NCBI GenBank assembly: GCA_902779085.1
Contig: CACYZY010000002.1
Location: 248,001-312,000, forward strand
Origin: an uncultured Bacteroidales bacterium
Lineage (GTDB): Bacteria; Bacteroidota; Bacteroidia; Bacteroidales; Bacteroidaceae
Direction: 5' to 3'
DNA: 64,000 nucleotides
Shown here one piece after another: positions 47,108-56,900 of this stretch. Every line of letters starts with the position of its first letter. Position 1 is the first letter of the stretch. The notes under the pieces were generated by a model that worked only from the letters and a program-made list of their open reading frames with translations, was not told where the DNA came from and did no database searches. Made by a program: the position numbers and the translations under genes.

Positions 47108-47668
47108 ATGAGTATCAAAGTAAACGCAAGACAGACACTCCAGAAGATCGGCACCCATGCAGGTCAGTACCGCTATGTCATGCAGACCGAGCTCTACAAC
47201 CGTTTGAACGCCACGAAGGTGTTGAAGGAAGCAGCCCTTCGCAGCGGTATTCCCCAGGGCAGCATGACCGCCTGCTGGCAAGCCATTGGCGATGTCATCA
47301 AGGCATGGGCCACCGAGGGCCATAGCGTCGCCATCCCCGGCTTGGGCTCCATGCGCTTCTCCGTTCGTGCCACCAGCGTAGAGAACGCCGAGGATGTAGG
47401 CACAGGCCTTATCAAGACACGCCGCGTCATCTTCGTTCCCAGCGTCGACATCAAGGACGAGCTGAAGCGCACAGGCATCAACATCACCTGCTACGACAAG
47501 GACGGCAATGTGGTGAAGCAGGTAGCCAGCCAGGACAACGGCGATGTGGAGGACGAGGCATCTACCCGCACTGACGACCAGACCGGTGGCAACACTGGCG
47601 GCAATACTGGTGGTAACACTGGTGACAATGGCGGTGGTGACGGTGGAGGTGACGATCTCCAGATTTAA
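47108..47668 (+). CDS. HU-like DNA-binding protein, Bacteroidetes cassette type
   Basis: Residues about 1-125 match the HU/IHF-like family typical of Bacteroidetes (SIKVNARQTLQKIGTHAGQYRYVMQTELYN, VAIPGLGSMRFSVRA). The tail is disordered: an acidic segment, then Gly/Asn repeats (GGNTGGNTGGNTGDNGGGDGGG). HU-like proteins bend or package DNA. GC content and codon use are clearly higher than in flanking DNA. ATG 47108 is preferred to 47084 because it matches the family start. A smalltalk gene follows 18 bases later. Confidence 0.85.
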   Translation: MSIKVNARQTLQKIGTHAGQYRYVMQTELYNRLNATKVLKEAALRSGIPQGSMTACWQAIGDVIKAWATEGHSVAIPGLGSMRFSVRATSVENAEDVGTGLIKTRRVIFVPSVDIKDELKRTGINITCYDKDGNVVKQVASQDNGDVEDEASTRTDDQTGGNTGGNTGGNTGDNGGGDGGGDDLQI

Positions 47669-47686
47669 TCATAACACTACTACACC

Positions 47687-47803
47687 ATGAAGAACAAAGA
47701 ATTTTGGAAATCCGTTATCCAACTCGTGATATCGGTTTTGACGGCAGCCCTGACTGCCATTAGCACTACCAGCTGCATGGGCCACGGCCCCATCTACATG
47801 TAG
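47687..47803 (+). CDS. Smalltalk-family small membrane peptide
   Basis: A 38-residue protein, MKNKEFWKSVIQLVISVLTA followed by ALTAISTTSCMGHGPIYM, with one hydrophobic segment at residues about 10-27 and a Cys at 30 in TSCMG. The KxxWK start, the single helix and the TSCM end match the smalltalk proteins annotated after HU-like genes in Bacteroidetes. Their function is unknown. It is 18 bases after the HU-like gene and probably co-transcribed; a terminator follows. Confidence 0.85.
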   Translation: MKNKEFWKSVIQLVISVLTAALTAISTTSCMGHGPIYM

Positions 47804-47835
47804 TCAACACCACCTTGTATCATTAGCTACATTAT

Positions 47836-47880
47836 ACGCTACACTTTCTTTTACAAAGATTGTGTAGCGTTTTGTTTTGC
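47836..47880 (+). terminator. Terminator of the HU-smalltalk unit
   Basis: ACGCTACAC (47836-47844) pairs with GTGTAGCGT (47862-47870), with a smaller CTTT/AAAG pair inside and a T-rich tail to 47877. Confidence 0.8.
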
Positions 47881-47905
47881 TATTGTCATGGTTACTGTAA
47901 AGCCC

Positions 47906-47938
47906 CGAACAACGAACAGATGAACAGTTGTTTTCTGC
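47906..47938 (+). repeat. Cassette-end motif, copy 4 (direct, long form)
   Basis: Matches 46617-46650 with one T deleted. Similarity continues weakly beyond (TGATGxTGAGA in both). Copies 2 and 4 flank the HU-smalltalk unit. Confidence 0.85.
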
Positions 47939-48063
47939 AGCCCTTATAGTGATGCTGAGATTTAAAATAGGGGCCCAAAGCTATCACAGCCTCAGGTCCC
48001 CTCAACAAACTTCAAACAATTGTGTTACCCTGAATAATCAGCGTCCCACGTGAGTCAAAGGTA

Positions 48064-50280
48064 TTAACGGATAAATAACAACTCTCGATATTTTGGCAAT
48101 GGCCACAGACTGTCGTCAACAATCAGTTCCAACTTGTCTATTTCATATCGGATAGCATCAAACTTCGGTGCTACCGTGTCGTGGTAAGCAACAGCTTTTT
48201 CGTACTCACCCTCTATCTTGTTGGCTACCTTTCGGGCATTGACAAGCTCCTCTACACCTGCCTCAATGGTGCTGGTTCGTATGGCTATCTCCTCAATGAT
48301 CTTCAGGTTGCGTGCATTCAACTTCTCTGCTTTGTCGGCAGGGAACAGTTTTGAGACACTATCTACATTTTTCAACAATGCTGTCTGATAACGGGTAGCC
48401 ACAGGAATGATGTGGTTCATTGATATGTCGCCTAAAACGCGCGCTTCAATCTGCACTTTCTTCGTGTAGGTTTCCCATTTAACCTCATTGCGTGCCTCTA
48501 ATTCTTTGCGAGTCATTACGCCGAGGCTTTCGAACATCTGTATGCTCTCCGGGGCGAGATAGCTTTTAAAAATCTCTGGACATGATTTCTCAACATCGAG
48601 TCCACGCTTCTCAGCCTCAACCACCCACTCATCACTATAACCATTACCATCGAAACGGATAGGCTTGCATGTCTTGATATCTTCACGCAAAACGTCGATA
48701 ACGGCATGCATTATCGGATTATGTCCTGATCCCTCGAAGTCGTTTTCTATCTCGACAATGCGGGCATCCACACGCTTCTTAAAGTTGACAAGAGCTTCGG
48801 CTACGGCACTATTGAGGGTAATCATTGCGCTGGCACAATTGGCTTCTGAACCTACAGCGCGGAACTCAAAACGATTGCCTGTGAAAGCGAATGGAGAAGT
48901 ACGGTTACGGTCAGTGTTGTCGATAAACAACTCGGGAATCTCGGGGATATCCATCTTCATACCCTGCTTGCCATCCATAGAAAGAATATTCTCACGATCA
49001 GCCATTTCGATATGATCCAGCAACTCAGAAACCTGCTTCCCTAAGAATGATGAGATGATGGCTGGAGGAGCTTCGTTAGCACCTAGACGATGAGCGTTTG
49101 TGGCACTCATAATGGAAGCCTTCAGCAGCCCGTTATGGCGATACACGCCCATCAGTGTCTCAACGATGAAAGTGGCGAAACGCAGGTTCTGTTCAGGTGT
49201 CTTGCCTGGCGCATGCAACAGTACGCCATTGTCGGTTGATAAACTCCAGTTATTGTGCTTGCCACTTCCGTTGATACCTGCAAACGGCTTCTCATGTAAC
49301 AAAACGCGGAATCCATGCTTGCGAGCTACACGCTTCATCAACGACATCAACAGCATGTTGTGATCAACTGCAAGATTGGTGTCCTCGAAGATAGGTGCCA
49401 ATTCAAACTGGTTAGGAGCCACCTCGTTATGACGAGTCTTGCAAGGGATGCCCAGTTCCAAAGCTTCGATTTCCAGTTCACGCATGAAGGAAGCCACGCG
49501 CTCGGGAATAGAGCCGAAATAGTGGTCGTCCATCTGCTGGTTCTTGGCACTGTCGTGTCCCATCAGCGTACGACCTGTTAGCAATAAGTCCGGACGTGCG
49601 GCATAAAGTCCTTCATCAACGAGGAAATACTCTTGTTCCCAACCGAGGTTGGATGTTACCTTCTTGACTGTAGGGTCGAAATAATGACATACTTCGGTAG
49701 CTGCAACATTGACAGCATGCAATGCTTTTAACAATGGTGCCTTGTAGTCTAGTGCCTCTCCAGAGTAGGATATGAATACTGTAGGGATGCAGAGTGTATC
49801 ATCTATAATGAATACAGGACTTGTTGGGTCCCATGCTGAATAGCCACGAGCCTCGAAGGTGGAACGGATGCCGCCAGAGGGAAATGATGAAGCATCAGGT
49901 TCCTGCTGTACTAGCAGCTTACCAGTAAACTCTTCCACCATGCCTCCCTTGCCGTCATGTTCAATAAACGAGTCGTGTTTCTCTGCTGTGCCTTCTGTCA
50001 GTGGCTGAAACCAATGTGTGTAGTGTGTTGCCCCCATTTCTGTTGCCCACTGCTTCATCCCTTCTGCAACAGCATCGGCCACTTTACGATCAAGACGTGC
50101 ACCATTGTCTATAACGTCTATCATTTTCTCATACACATCTTTGGGCAGGTATTTGTACATCTTTTCGCGGTTAAAGACCTTGTTCCCAAAATACTTTGCA
50201 GGTCTTTCTTTTGGCGTGTTAATGTCGAGCGGTTTCTTCTTGAATGCTTCGCCGACCACCTGAAATCTTAGTGTTTCCAT
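48064..50280 (-). CDS. glnN: Glutamine synthetase type III
   Basis: It makes glutamine from glutamate, ammonium and ATP. The 738-residue length and the motifs FQPLTEGTAEKHDSF, FPSGGIRSTFEARGY, the ATP and glutamate-binding segment HEKPFAGINGSGKHNNWSLS and NRTSPFAFTGNRFEFRAVGS are characteristic of GSIII, the form typical of Bacteroidetes and cyanobacteria. It follows dapL by 5 bases on the same strand and is therefore probably expressed with dapF and dapL. Confidence 0.97.
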   Translation of the reverse strand: METLRFQVVGEAFKKKPLDINTPKERPAKYFGNKVFNREKMYKYLPKDVYEKMIDVIDNGARLDRKVADAVAEGMKQWATEMGATHYTHWFQPLTEGTAEKHDSFIEHDGKGGMVEEFTGKLLVQQEPDASSFPSGGIRSTFEARGYSAWDPTSPVFIIDDTLCIPTVFISYSGEALDYKAPLLKALHAVNVAATEVCHYFDPTVKKVTSNLGWEQEYFLVDEGLYAARPDLLLTGRTLMGHDSAKNQQMDDHYFGSIPERVASFMRELEIEALELGIPCKTRHNEVAPNQFELAPIFEDTNLAVDHNMLLMSLMKRVARKHGFRVLLHEKPFAGINGSGKHNNWSLSTDNGVLLHAPGKTPEQNLRFATFIVETLMGVYRHNGLLKASIMSATNAHRLGANEAPPAIISSFLGKQVSELLDHIEMADRENILSMDGKQGMKMDIPEIPELFIDNTDRNRTSPFAFTGNRFEFRAVGSEANCASAMITLNSAVAEALVNFKKRVDARIVEIENDFEGSGHNPIMHAVIDVLREDIKTCKPIRFDGNGYSDEWVVEAEKRGLDVEKSCPEIFKSYLAPESIQMFESLGVMTRKELEARNEVKWETYTKKVQIEARVLGDISMNHIIPVATRYQTALLKNVDSVSKLFPADKAEKLNARNLKIIEEIAIRTSTIEAGVEELVNARKVANKIEGEYEKAVAYHDTVAPKFDAIRYEIDKLELIVDDSLWPLPKYRELLFIR

Positions 50281-50285
50281 AAATC

Positions 50286-51524
50286 TTATAAATTATTGTT
50301 TGTCCATTTTTCTAATCTCATTAATGCTTCTTCTGTCAGCTCGTGACTTCCAAATGCAGTGAATCGCACATATCCTTCACCTGCAGGACCAAATCCTACA
50401 CCTGGTGTGCATACGACATTGGCACCATAGAGCAAGTTTTCAAAGAATTGCCATGAACTGCTGCTATCTGGGGTGCGCATCCAAATATAAGGAGCATTCT
50501 CCCCACCATATACTTCATAGCCTAGTCGACGCAGGGTAGCAAGCATCTGTTTGGCATTATGCATGTAATAGTCTATTGTTGCCTTTACTTGTTTCTTCCC
50601 TTCTGGTGTATAGATGGCTTCTGCGGCTCGCTGACTGATATAGCTTGTTCCATTGAATTTAGTGCACTGGCGTCGATACCACAAAGGATTGAGAGGGATG
50701 CGTTCGCCTGTAAGCGTAGAAGCTGTCAATTCTTTTGGAACGACGGTATAACCACATCTGATGCCTGTAAAACCAGCTGTTTTTGAGTATGAGTGGAACT
50801 CAATGGCACAATGACGGGCTCCACGAATCTCATAGATGGAATGTGGGATGTCATCATCCTGGATGTATGCCTGGTAGGCTGCATCGTAGAAGATGAGCGC
50901 ATCGTTCTTCAGTGCGTAGTTGACCCACTTTCGCAGCTCCGACTTGGTGATAACCATTCCTGTAGGGTTGTTGGGATAACACAGGTAAATTACATCTACA
51001 CGACGATCAGGAATCTTTGGGACGAAACCATTTTCAGCTGTACATGGCATATAGACTACATTTGACCATTTGCCATCCTCTATCGTGCCTGCACGACCTA
51101 TCATAACGTTTGAGTCTATATAGACGGGATAGATAGGGTCAGTAACGCCTATAGAATTGTCCCAACGTATAAGTTCCTGAATGTTTCCAGTATCGGACTT
51201 GGCACCGTCATTTATAAATATCTCATCGATATCAAGGTGAATGCCACGCGGCAGGAAATCGTTCTTTAAGATAGCTTCACGCAAGAACACATAGCCTTGT
51301 TCGGGGCCATATCCCTTGAACCCCTCAGCTGTACCCATCTCATCTGCTGCTTTGTGCATGGCATCAATAACGGCAGGACAGAGTGGTTGTGTTACATCGC
51401 CAATGCCAAGCGAGATAACATTTGCCTTGGGGTGCATTACCTTAAAGGCATTCACCTTTTTGGCTATATCAGCAAACAGGTAGTTGTTTGACAGTTTCAG
51501 GAAATGTTCATTTACTAAAGCCAT
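50286..51524 (-). CDS. dapL: LL-diaminopimelate aminotransferase
   Basis: PLP aminotransferase converting tetrahydrodipicolinate directly to LL-diaminopimelate, bypassing the succinylase steps. The 412-residue protein has ISLGIGDVTQPLCPAVI, FINDGAKSDTGNIQEL, CYPNNPTG and the PLP lysine in FHSYSKTAGFTGIRCGYTV. Length is typical. It sits between dapF (18 bases) and glnN (5 bases), tying lysine/peptidoglycan precursor synthesis to nitrogen assimilation. Confidence 0.96.
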   Translation of the reverse strand: MALVNEHFLKLSNNYLFADIAKKVNAFKVMHPKANVISLGIGDVTQPLCPAVIDAMHKAADEMGTAEGFKGYGPEQGYVFLREAILKNDFLPRGIHLDIDEIFINDGAKSDTGNIQELIRWDNSIGVTDPIYPVYIDSNVMIGRAGTIEDGKWSNVVYMPCTAENGFVPKIPDRRVDVIYLCYPNNPTGMVITKSELRKWVNYALKNDALIFYDAAYQAYIQDDDIPHSIYEIRGARHCAIEFHSYSKTAGFTGIRCGYTVVPKELTASTLTGERIPLNPLWYRRQCTKFNGTSYISQRAAEAIYTPEGKKQVKATIDYYMHNAKQMLATLRRLGYEVYGGENAPYIWMRTPDSSSSWQFFENLLYGANVVCTPGVGFGPAGEGYVRFTAFGSHELTEEALMRLEKWTNNNL

Positions 51525-51542
51525 ATTTTGTTAGCGTTTTAG

Positions 51543-52370
51543 TTACAATTCAAGTTCTATTTCTCCTTCAAAGACGAAAGAAGCAGGCCCCGTCATATAC
51601 ACATGTTGGTCTGCTTCACGCCATTCAATGCTAAGTGTTCCACCATCCATCACGATATCCGATTTACGGCTTGCTCTGCCTGTAACAAATGCAGCAACTG
51701 CAGTAGCACAGGCTCCTGTGCCACATGCCTGTGTAATGCCACTGCCTCGTTCCCAAACTCTGGTTCGTATGGATCCGTCGGAATTGATGTTAGCAAACTC
51801 AATGTTGCAGCGCTGTGGAAAGGCAGGATGATGTTCCAGAAGGGGACCTGTCTCTCCAACCTGATCCACATTGTCGGTAAAAATGACATAATGTGGGTTA
51901 CCCATTGAAACGAATATACCTTGTGTGAGTTCTTGATTAGAAAGATACTGCTGTTCATCCTGCAGTTTAGGCTTAAGCATATCTACTGTAACGCTTTCAA
52001 CTGTTTCACCCTCGACATTCAACCAAAGAGTCTTCACTCCAGAGAGTGTCAGTAGCCGAATTACTTTTTGTTTAGTCAGTCCTCTTTCATACAAATACTT
52101 ACCGATGCATCTGGACGCATTGCCACACATCATGGCCTCTGAACCATCAGCATTGAAGATGCGCATGGAATAATCGGCTTCTGGAATGGGCGATTTGCCA
52201 ATTAATACCAAGCCGTCGGATCCGATGCCTTTATGTCGGTCGCTCAGAAGAATGGCCATTTCAGCTGGTGAAGGTACCTCATACTGCATCGTATTGACGT
52301 AGATGTAGTCATTGCCACAACCATGCATCTTTGAAAATCGGATTTTATGTGACTTTTTGGTACTCATCAT
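51543..52370 (-). CDS. dapF: Diaminopimelate epimerase
   Basis: It converts LL- to meso-diaminopimelate. Two catalytic cysteines are visible in [11 protein letters not shown] and [20 protein letters not shown] at the N-terminus and GNPHYVIF are standard. Length 275 is normal. Two adjacent ATG codons (52370 and 52367) are possible starts. A promoter lies 36 bases upstream. It is the first gene of dapF-dapL-glnN. Confidence 0.96.
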   Translation of the reverse strand: MMSTKKSHKIRFSKMHGCGNDYIYVNTMQYEVPSPAEMAILLSDRHKGIGSDGLVLIGKSPIPEADYSMRIFNADGSEAMMCGNASRCIGKYLYERGLTKQKVIRLLTLSGVKTLWLNVEGETVESVTVDMLKPKLQDEQQYLSNQELTQGIFVSMGNPHYVIFTDNVDQVGETGPLLEHHPAFPQRCNIEFANINSDGSIRTRVWERGSGITQACGTGACATAVAAFVTGRASRKSDIVMDGGTLSIEWREADQHVYMTGPASFVFEGEIELEL

Positions 52371-52405
52371 TTAGTATATTTGTACTTTTTGTTATGTTTA
52401 TGATG

Positions 52406-52435
52406 CAAAATTATGACAAAAAGTTAGAATACAAA
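52406..52435 (-). promoter_or_regulatory. Bacteroidetes promoter for dapF-dapL-glnN
   Basis: On the minus strand, TTTG (52432-52435), an 18-base spacer and TAATTTTG (52406-52413). Confidence 0.65.
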
Positions 52436-52555
52436 AAGATTCAATAATTATTCTGTCTATAATTTAGTAAAAACTATCAGTTTGTTGATATTATACATCA
52501 TATAATTATAGATTGTAATATTTCTCATTAAATACTGCCTTATTTATCATAATTG

Positions 52556-53917
52556 TTATTTTTTCATGAGATACTGGTTTGTTTTGGCAGCTATCTGTCG
52601 TCCACTAGCCAAAGCTCGTACAACAAGTGAAGCACCATTGGCTGCATCTCCACAGATAAGGACATTTTCAGGATACTGTGGATGCTCAGGTTTTAGGAAG
52701 CCCATGGCTAAGAGCACGAGTTCGGCTTTTATGATTTCTGGCTTACCCTTCTCAACCATAATGGGCCGGCCACCTTCAGGATTTTGTTGCCAATCAATCT
52801 CCTGTATGCGTACTCCTGTCAGATGACCATTTTTGCCGATGAATTCAAGGGTATTGATATTCCAGCGACGTGTACAACCCTCTTCGTGCGACGAAGTGGT
52901 TTTCAGCGTGCGAGGCCAGTTGGGCCAGGGGTTCTGTGGATCATCAGGACCTTCAACGGGTTTTGGCATAATTTCAATCTGAGTAACACTTTTGCAACCT
53001 TGGCGATGGGCTGTACCAATACAATCGGAACCTGTATCACCGCCGCCAATAACTAGTACATCCTTTCCTTTGGCACTAATTCGTTCCGCTTTAGAAAACT
53101 CCATGCCGGCAAGAATGCGGTTTTGCTGACTCAATAATTCAAGCGCTAAATGAACACCCTTTAGCTCACGGCCTGGGATGTTGAGGTCACGAGCTGTGGG
53201 GGTGCCAGTGGCGATGACTATGGCATCGTATTCTGTAGCGAGATGGTTGATGTCTGAAGTAAGAGATATCTGCTGGTTATATTTAAACAGAATGCCTTCT
53301 TCTTCTAATAATTTCAGGCGGCGATTGATTAGAGCCTTGTTCAGCTTGAAATTGGGGATTCCATAGCGTAACAAACCTCCAGCCGCTTCATTCTTGTCAA
53401 ATACTGTAACATGATAACCCAACAGGTTTAAGTCGTTTGCTGCTGCAAGTCCTGCAGGGCCGGCGCCAATAATGGCAACTTTCTTGCCATTTCTGACAAT
53501 ATCAGTGCGTGGTTGAATATATCCTTCTTGGAAAGCCATCTCTGTAATGGCAGCCTCATCCTCACGATTAGTGGTTGGTTCGTGATTAAATCGATTTAAC
53601 ACACATGCTTTCTCACAGAGGGCTGGGCAAATTCTACCAGTGAATTCGGGGAATGGATTGGTATTCGAAAGTAAATGGTATGCCAACTCCCACTCACCTT
53701 TGTATAGTGCATCATTCCACTCGGGTGCTTTATTGCCTAGTGGGCAGGCCCAATGGCAGAATGGCACGCCACAATCCATGCAACGGCTTGCTTGTAATTT
53801 GCGCTCGCGAGTGTTGAGCGTCTGTTCTACCTCTCCGAAATCAAGGATTCTATCGTGTATAGGACGGTAACCTGCTTCCTGGCGGTGTATCTCTAAAAAT
53901 GCTTTTGGATTTCCCAT
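52556..53917 (-). CDS. gltD: Glutamate synthase small subunit
   Basis: NAD(P)H- and FAD-binding subunit of GOGAT. N-terminal Fe-S cysteines lie in CMDCGVPFCHWACPLGN and GRICPALCEKACVLN; the FAD site is VAIIGAGPAGLAAANDLNLLGY, and the second nucleotide site is VLVIGGGDTGSDCIGTA. ATG 53917 (MGNPKAFLEIHRQ) is the family-type start; an upstream ATG adds seven residues. Length about 453. It follows gltB by about 20 bases. Confidence 0.96.
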   Translation of the reverse strand: MGNPKAFLEIHRQEAGYRPIHDRILDFGEVEQTLNTRERKLQASRCMDCGVPFCHWACPLGNKAPEWNDALYKGEWELAYHLLSNTNPFPEFTGRICPALCEKACVLNRFNHEPTTNREDEAAITEMAFQEGYIQPRTDIVRNGKKVAIIGAGPAGLAAANDLNLLGYHVTVFDKNEAAGGLLRYGIPNFKLNKALINRRLKLLEEEGILFKYNQQISLTSDINHLATEYDAIVIATGTPTARDLNIPGRELKGVHLALELLSQQNRILAGMEFSKAERISAKGKDVLVIGGGDTGSDCIGTAHRQGCKSVTQIEIMPKPVEGPDDPQNPWPNWPRTLKTTSSHEEGCTRRWNINTLEFIGKNGHLTGVRIQEIDWQQNPEGGRPIMVEKGKPEIIKAELVLLAMGFLKPEHPQYPENVLICGDAANGASLVVRALASGRQIAAKTNQYLMKK

Positions 53918-53938
53918 AATAATAATTGATAATGACAA

Positions 53939-56900
53939 TTAATAATCGCGTTGGATATCGGCAATCTTCTCATGCAGACGTGCCATCTTCTCTTCCTCTA
54001 ATACTCGTTTGTACTCGATAGGCACTACCTGAATAAAATCGTCAACATATTTAGAGAAATTGTCTAGCATGCGGCCTGCTAATGCAGAGCCTGTATGCAG
54101 GTAATGCTGGCGAATCAGTTCAAGAAGTTCTTTACGACTGACGCTGTCCTCTACCAATGAGAGTTCTACCATATCCATATTGCAATAGTAATCAAAAGTG
54201 TGGTTACGGTCATAAACGTATGCTAATCCACCACTCATACCCGCAGCGAAGTTGCGCCCTGTTTCTCCAAGCACCACAACACGGCCACCTGTCATATACT
54301 CGCAACAATGGTCGCCAGCACCCTCAATGACAGCTATAGCACCTGAATTACGAACTGCAAAACGTTCGCCCACTTTACCATTGATATAGAGTTCGCCAGA
54401 GGTAGCACCATAGAGGCCTGTATTACCTGCAATGATGTTATCTTCTGCTTTGAAGACATTGCTACTGCGAGCAGGTGGCAAGATGCTGATTCGACCCCCC
54501 GAAAGCCCTTTGCCGAAGTAGTCATTACACTCACCCTCCAGTTTGAGGTTGAGGCCACGAACTGCAAAGGCGCCAAAGCTCTGGCCTGCTGAACCCTTGA
54601 ACTTGATATTGATTGTACTGTCGGGCAATCCTGTCTCGCCGTATTTCTTGGCGATGATGCCACTGAGCATCGTTGTTACTGCTCTGTCTGTATTCTTGAT
54701 GGCATAATCGAGTGTTATCTCTTCTTGTGTGTCGATGGCGTTCTTGGCAGCTTTTATTATCTCTTCGTCTTTCACGCCATTTACTTTAGTAAACTGCCCC
54801 CTGTCCCAATATAAAGGTTTGTCAGTTGCTGGCTGATGCAACAAACGTTCGAAGTCAATGGTTTTCTGCTTCTCTGTTGAATTGATGGTGTTTACCTCAA
54901 TGAGTTCCGTGTGACCAATGATTTCCTTTAGGCTATGAACTCCTATTTCTGATAGATACTCACGTACATGCTCTGCCAAAAAAGTAAAGAAGTTTACTAC
55001 ATAATCGGCATGTCCTTGAAAATGTTTGCGCAATACAGGGTTCTGTGTCGCTACACCCATGGGGCAAGTATTGGTATTGCATTTGCGCATCATTACACAA
55101 CCCAATACTATCAGCGGCAAGGTGCCAAATGAAAACTCATCAGCTCCAAGCATCGCCATGATAATGACGTCTTTGGCTGTTTTCAATTGTCCATCTGTCT
55201 GAAGGCGTACTTGATTGCGAAGACTGTTTATGACAAGTGTTTGCTGAGTTTCAGCCAAACCGATTTCAGGTGAAATGCCGGCAAACCTTATGGAACTGGC
55301 TGGTGAAGCACCTGTGCCACCCTCGGCTCCACTGATGACGATGAGGTCGGCTTTGGCTTTTGCCACGCCGGCAGCAATGGTTCCTACACCACTTTCGGCT
55401 ACGAGTTTCACGCTTACTGCAGCAGTAGGGTTGATATTTTTTAGATCAAATATCAGCTGAGCCAAATCCTCAATGCTGTATATATCATGATGGGGAGGAG
55501 GAGAGATAAGCGAAATGCCAGGGATGGCGTTGCGTGTTTTCGCAATGATATCATTCACCTTGAAACCTGGCAACTGTCCACCTTCTCCAGGTTTAGCACC
55601 TTGTGCCACTTTGATTTGTATCTCCTCAGCATTTACTAAATATTCGGCTGTCACGCCAAAACGTCCACTGGCTATCTGTTTTGTCTTACTTGATAGTGAG
55701 ACACCATCTACCTCGGTATGGTAACGTACATTGTCTTCTCCACCTTCACCTGTGTTACTTCTGGTGCCTAGCTTATTCATAGCAATGGCCAGTGCCTCGT
55801 GGGCCTCTATGCTCAGTGCTCCAAAGCTCATGGCACCAGTTACAAAGTGCTTTACAATGCTTTCAACAGGTTCCACTTCTTCGAGAGGCGTAGGCTTGGC
55901 TGCTTTTTTCCAACCTAAGAAGTCGCGAATGAAGATAGGGCTCTCTTTTTTATCGACCATAGCAGCCCACTCTTTAAACTTCTTATAGCTACCCAATCTT
56001 GTGGCTAATTGCAGGTTAGCTATAGTCTCTGGATTCCAAGCATGCAAGATACCGTCCTTACGCCATGAGAATTGACCTTGGTTTTGCAAGAAAGTTTGTT
56101 TCATGGCTGCATCATGCATACGTTTTGCATCACGTGCAATCTCTTTCAAACCTATACCACCAATGGTACTTACTTTTGTACCAAAGTATCTCCTGAGTAA
56201 ATCTTCGCTAAGTCCGATACTTTCGAAAATCTTCGCTCCTCGGTACGAGCGAATGGTGGATATGCCCATTTTTGACATAATTTTCTTCAATCCTTTGTCT
56301 ACTGCTTTGATGTAGTTCTTTTCTGCAGTGGAATATTCTTCTTGGATCTTCCCTTTTTTCACCAGATCATCCAAGATGGCAAAGGTCATATATGGGCACA
56401 AAGCTGAAGCACCATAGCCAAGCAACAACGCAGCATGCATCGTCTCTCGTATCTCGCCACTTTCTACAATGAGGGCAGTCTGTACACGCTTACCCACACT
56501 GATTAGGTAGTGGTGGACTGCAGATACGGCCAGCAGTGATGGGATGGCAGCATGTTGTTCGTCAATGTCGCGATCAGAAAGAATGATGTAGTTAACTCCT
56601 TCATCAACGCATGATTCTGCCTCCTTACATAGATCGTCGAGGGCTTGGTGTAGTCCATTCTCTCCACGATTTGCATTAAATAGAATAGAAAGTTTCTTCG
56701 TTTTGAACCCCTTATAGCGGATGTTGCATAAGATGTCAAGTTGAGTGTTAGTTAGTACGGGTTGTGGCAAACGCACCATCTTGCAGTTACTAGCGTCTGG
56801 CGTCAGTATGTTTGTTCCCACAGCTCCAATATATTCCGTTAAGCTCATTACCAATTCCTCGCGGATGGGGTCGATGGCAGGGTTTGTTACCTGAGCAAAC

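Noticed and set aside
47971-48010. GGGGCC/GGTCCCC pair as a terminator for glnN
   Set aside because: The stem is imperfect with a large loop and lacks a T run in the glnN direction.
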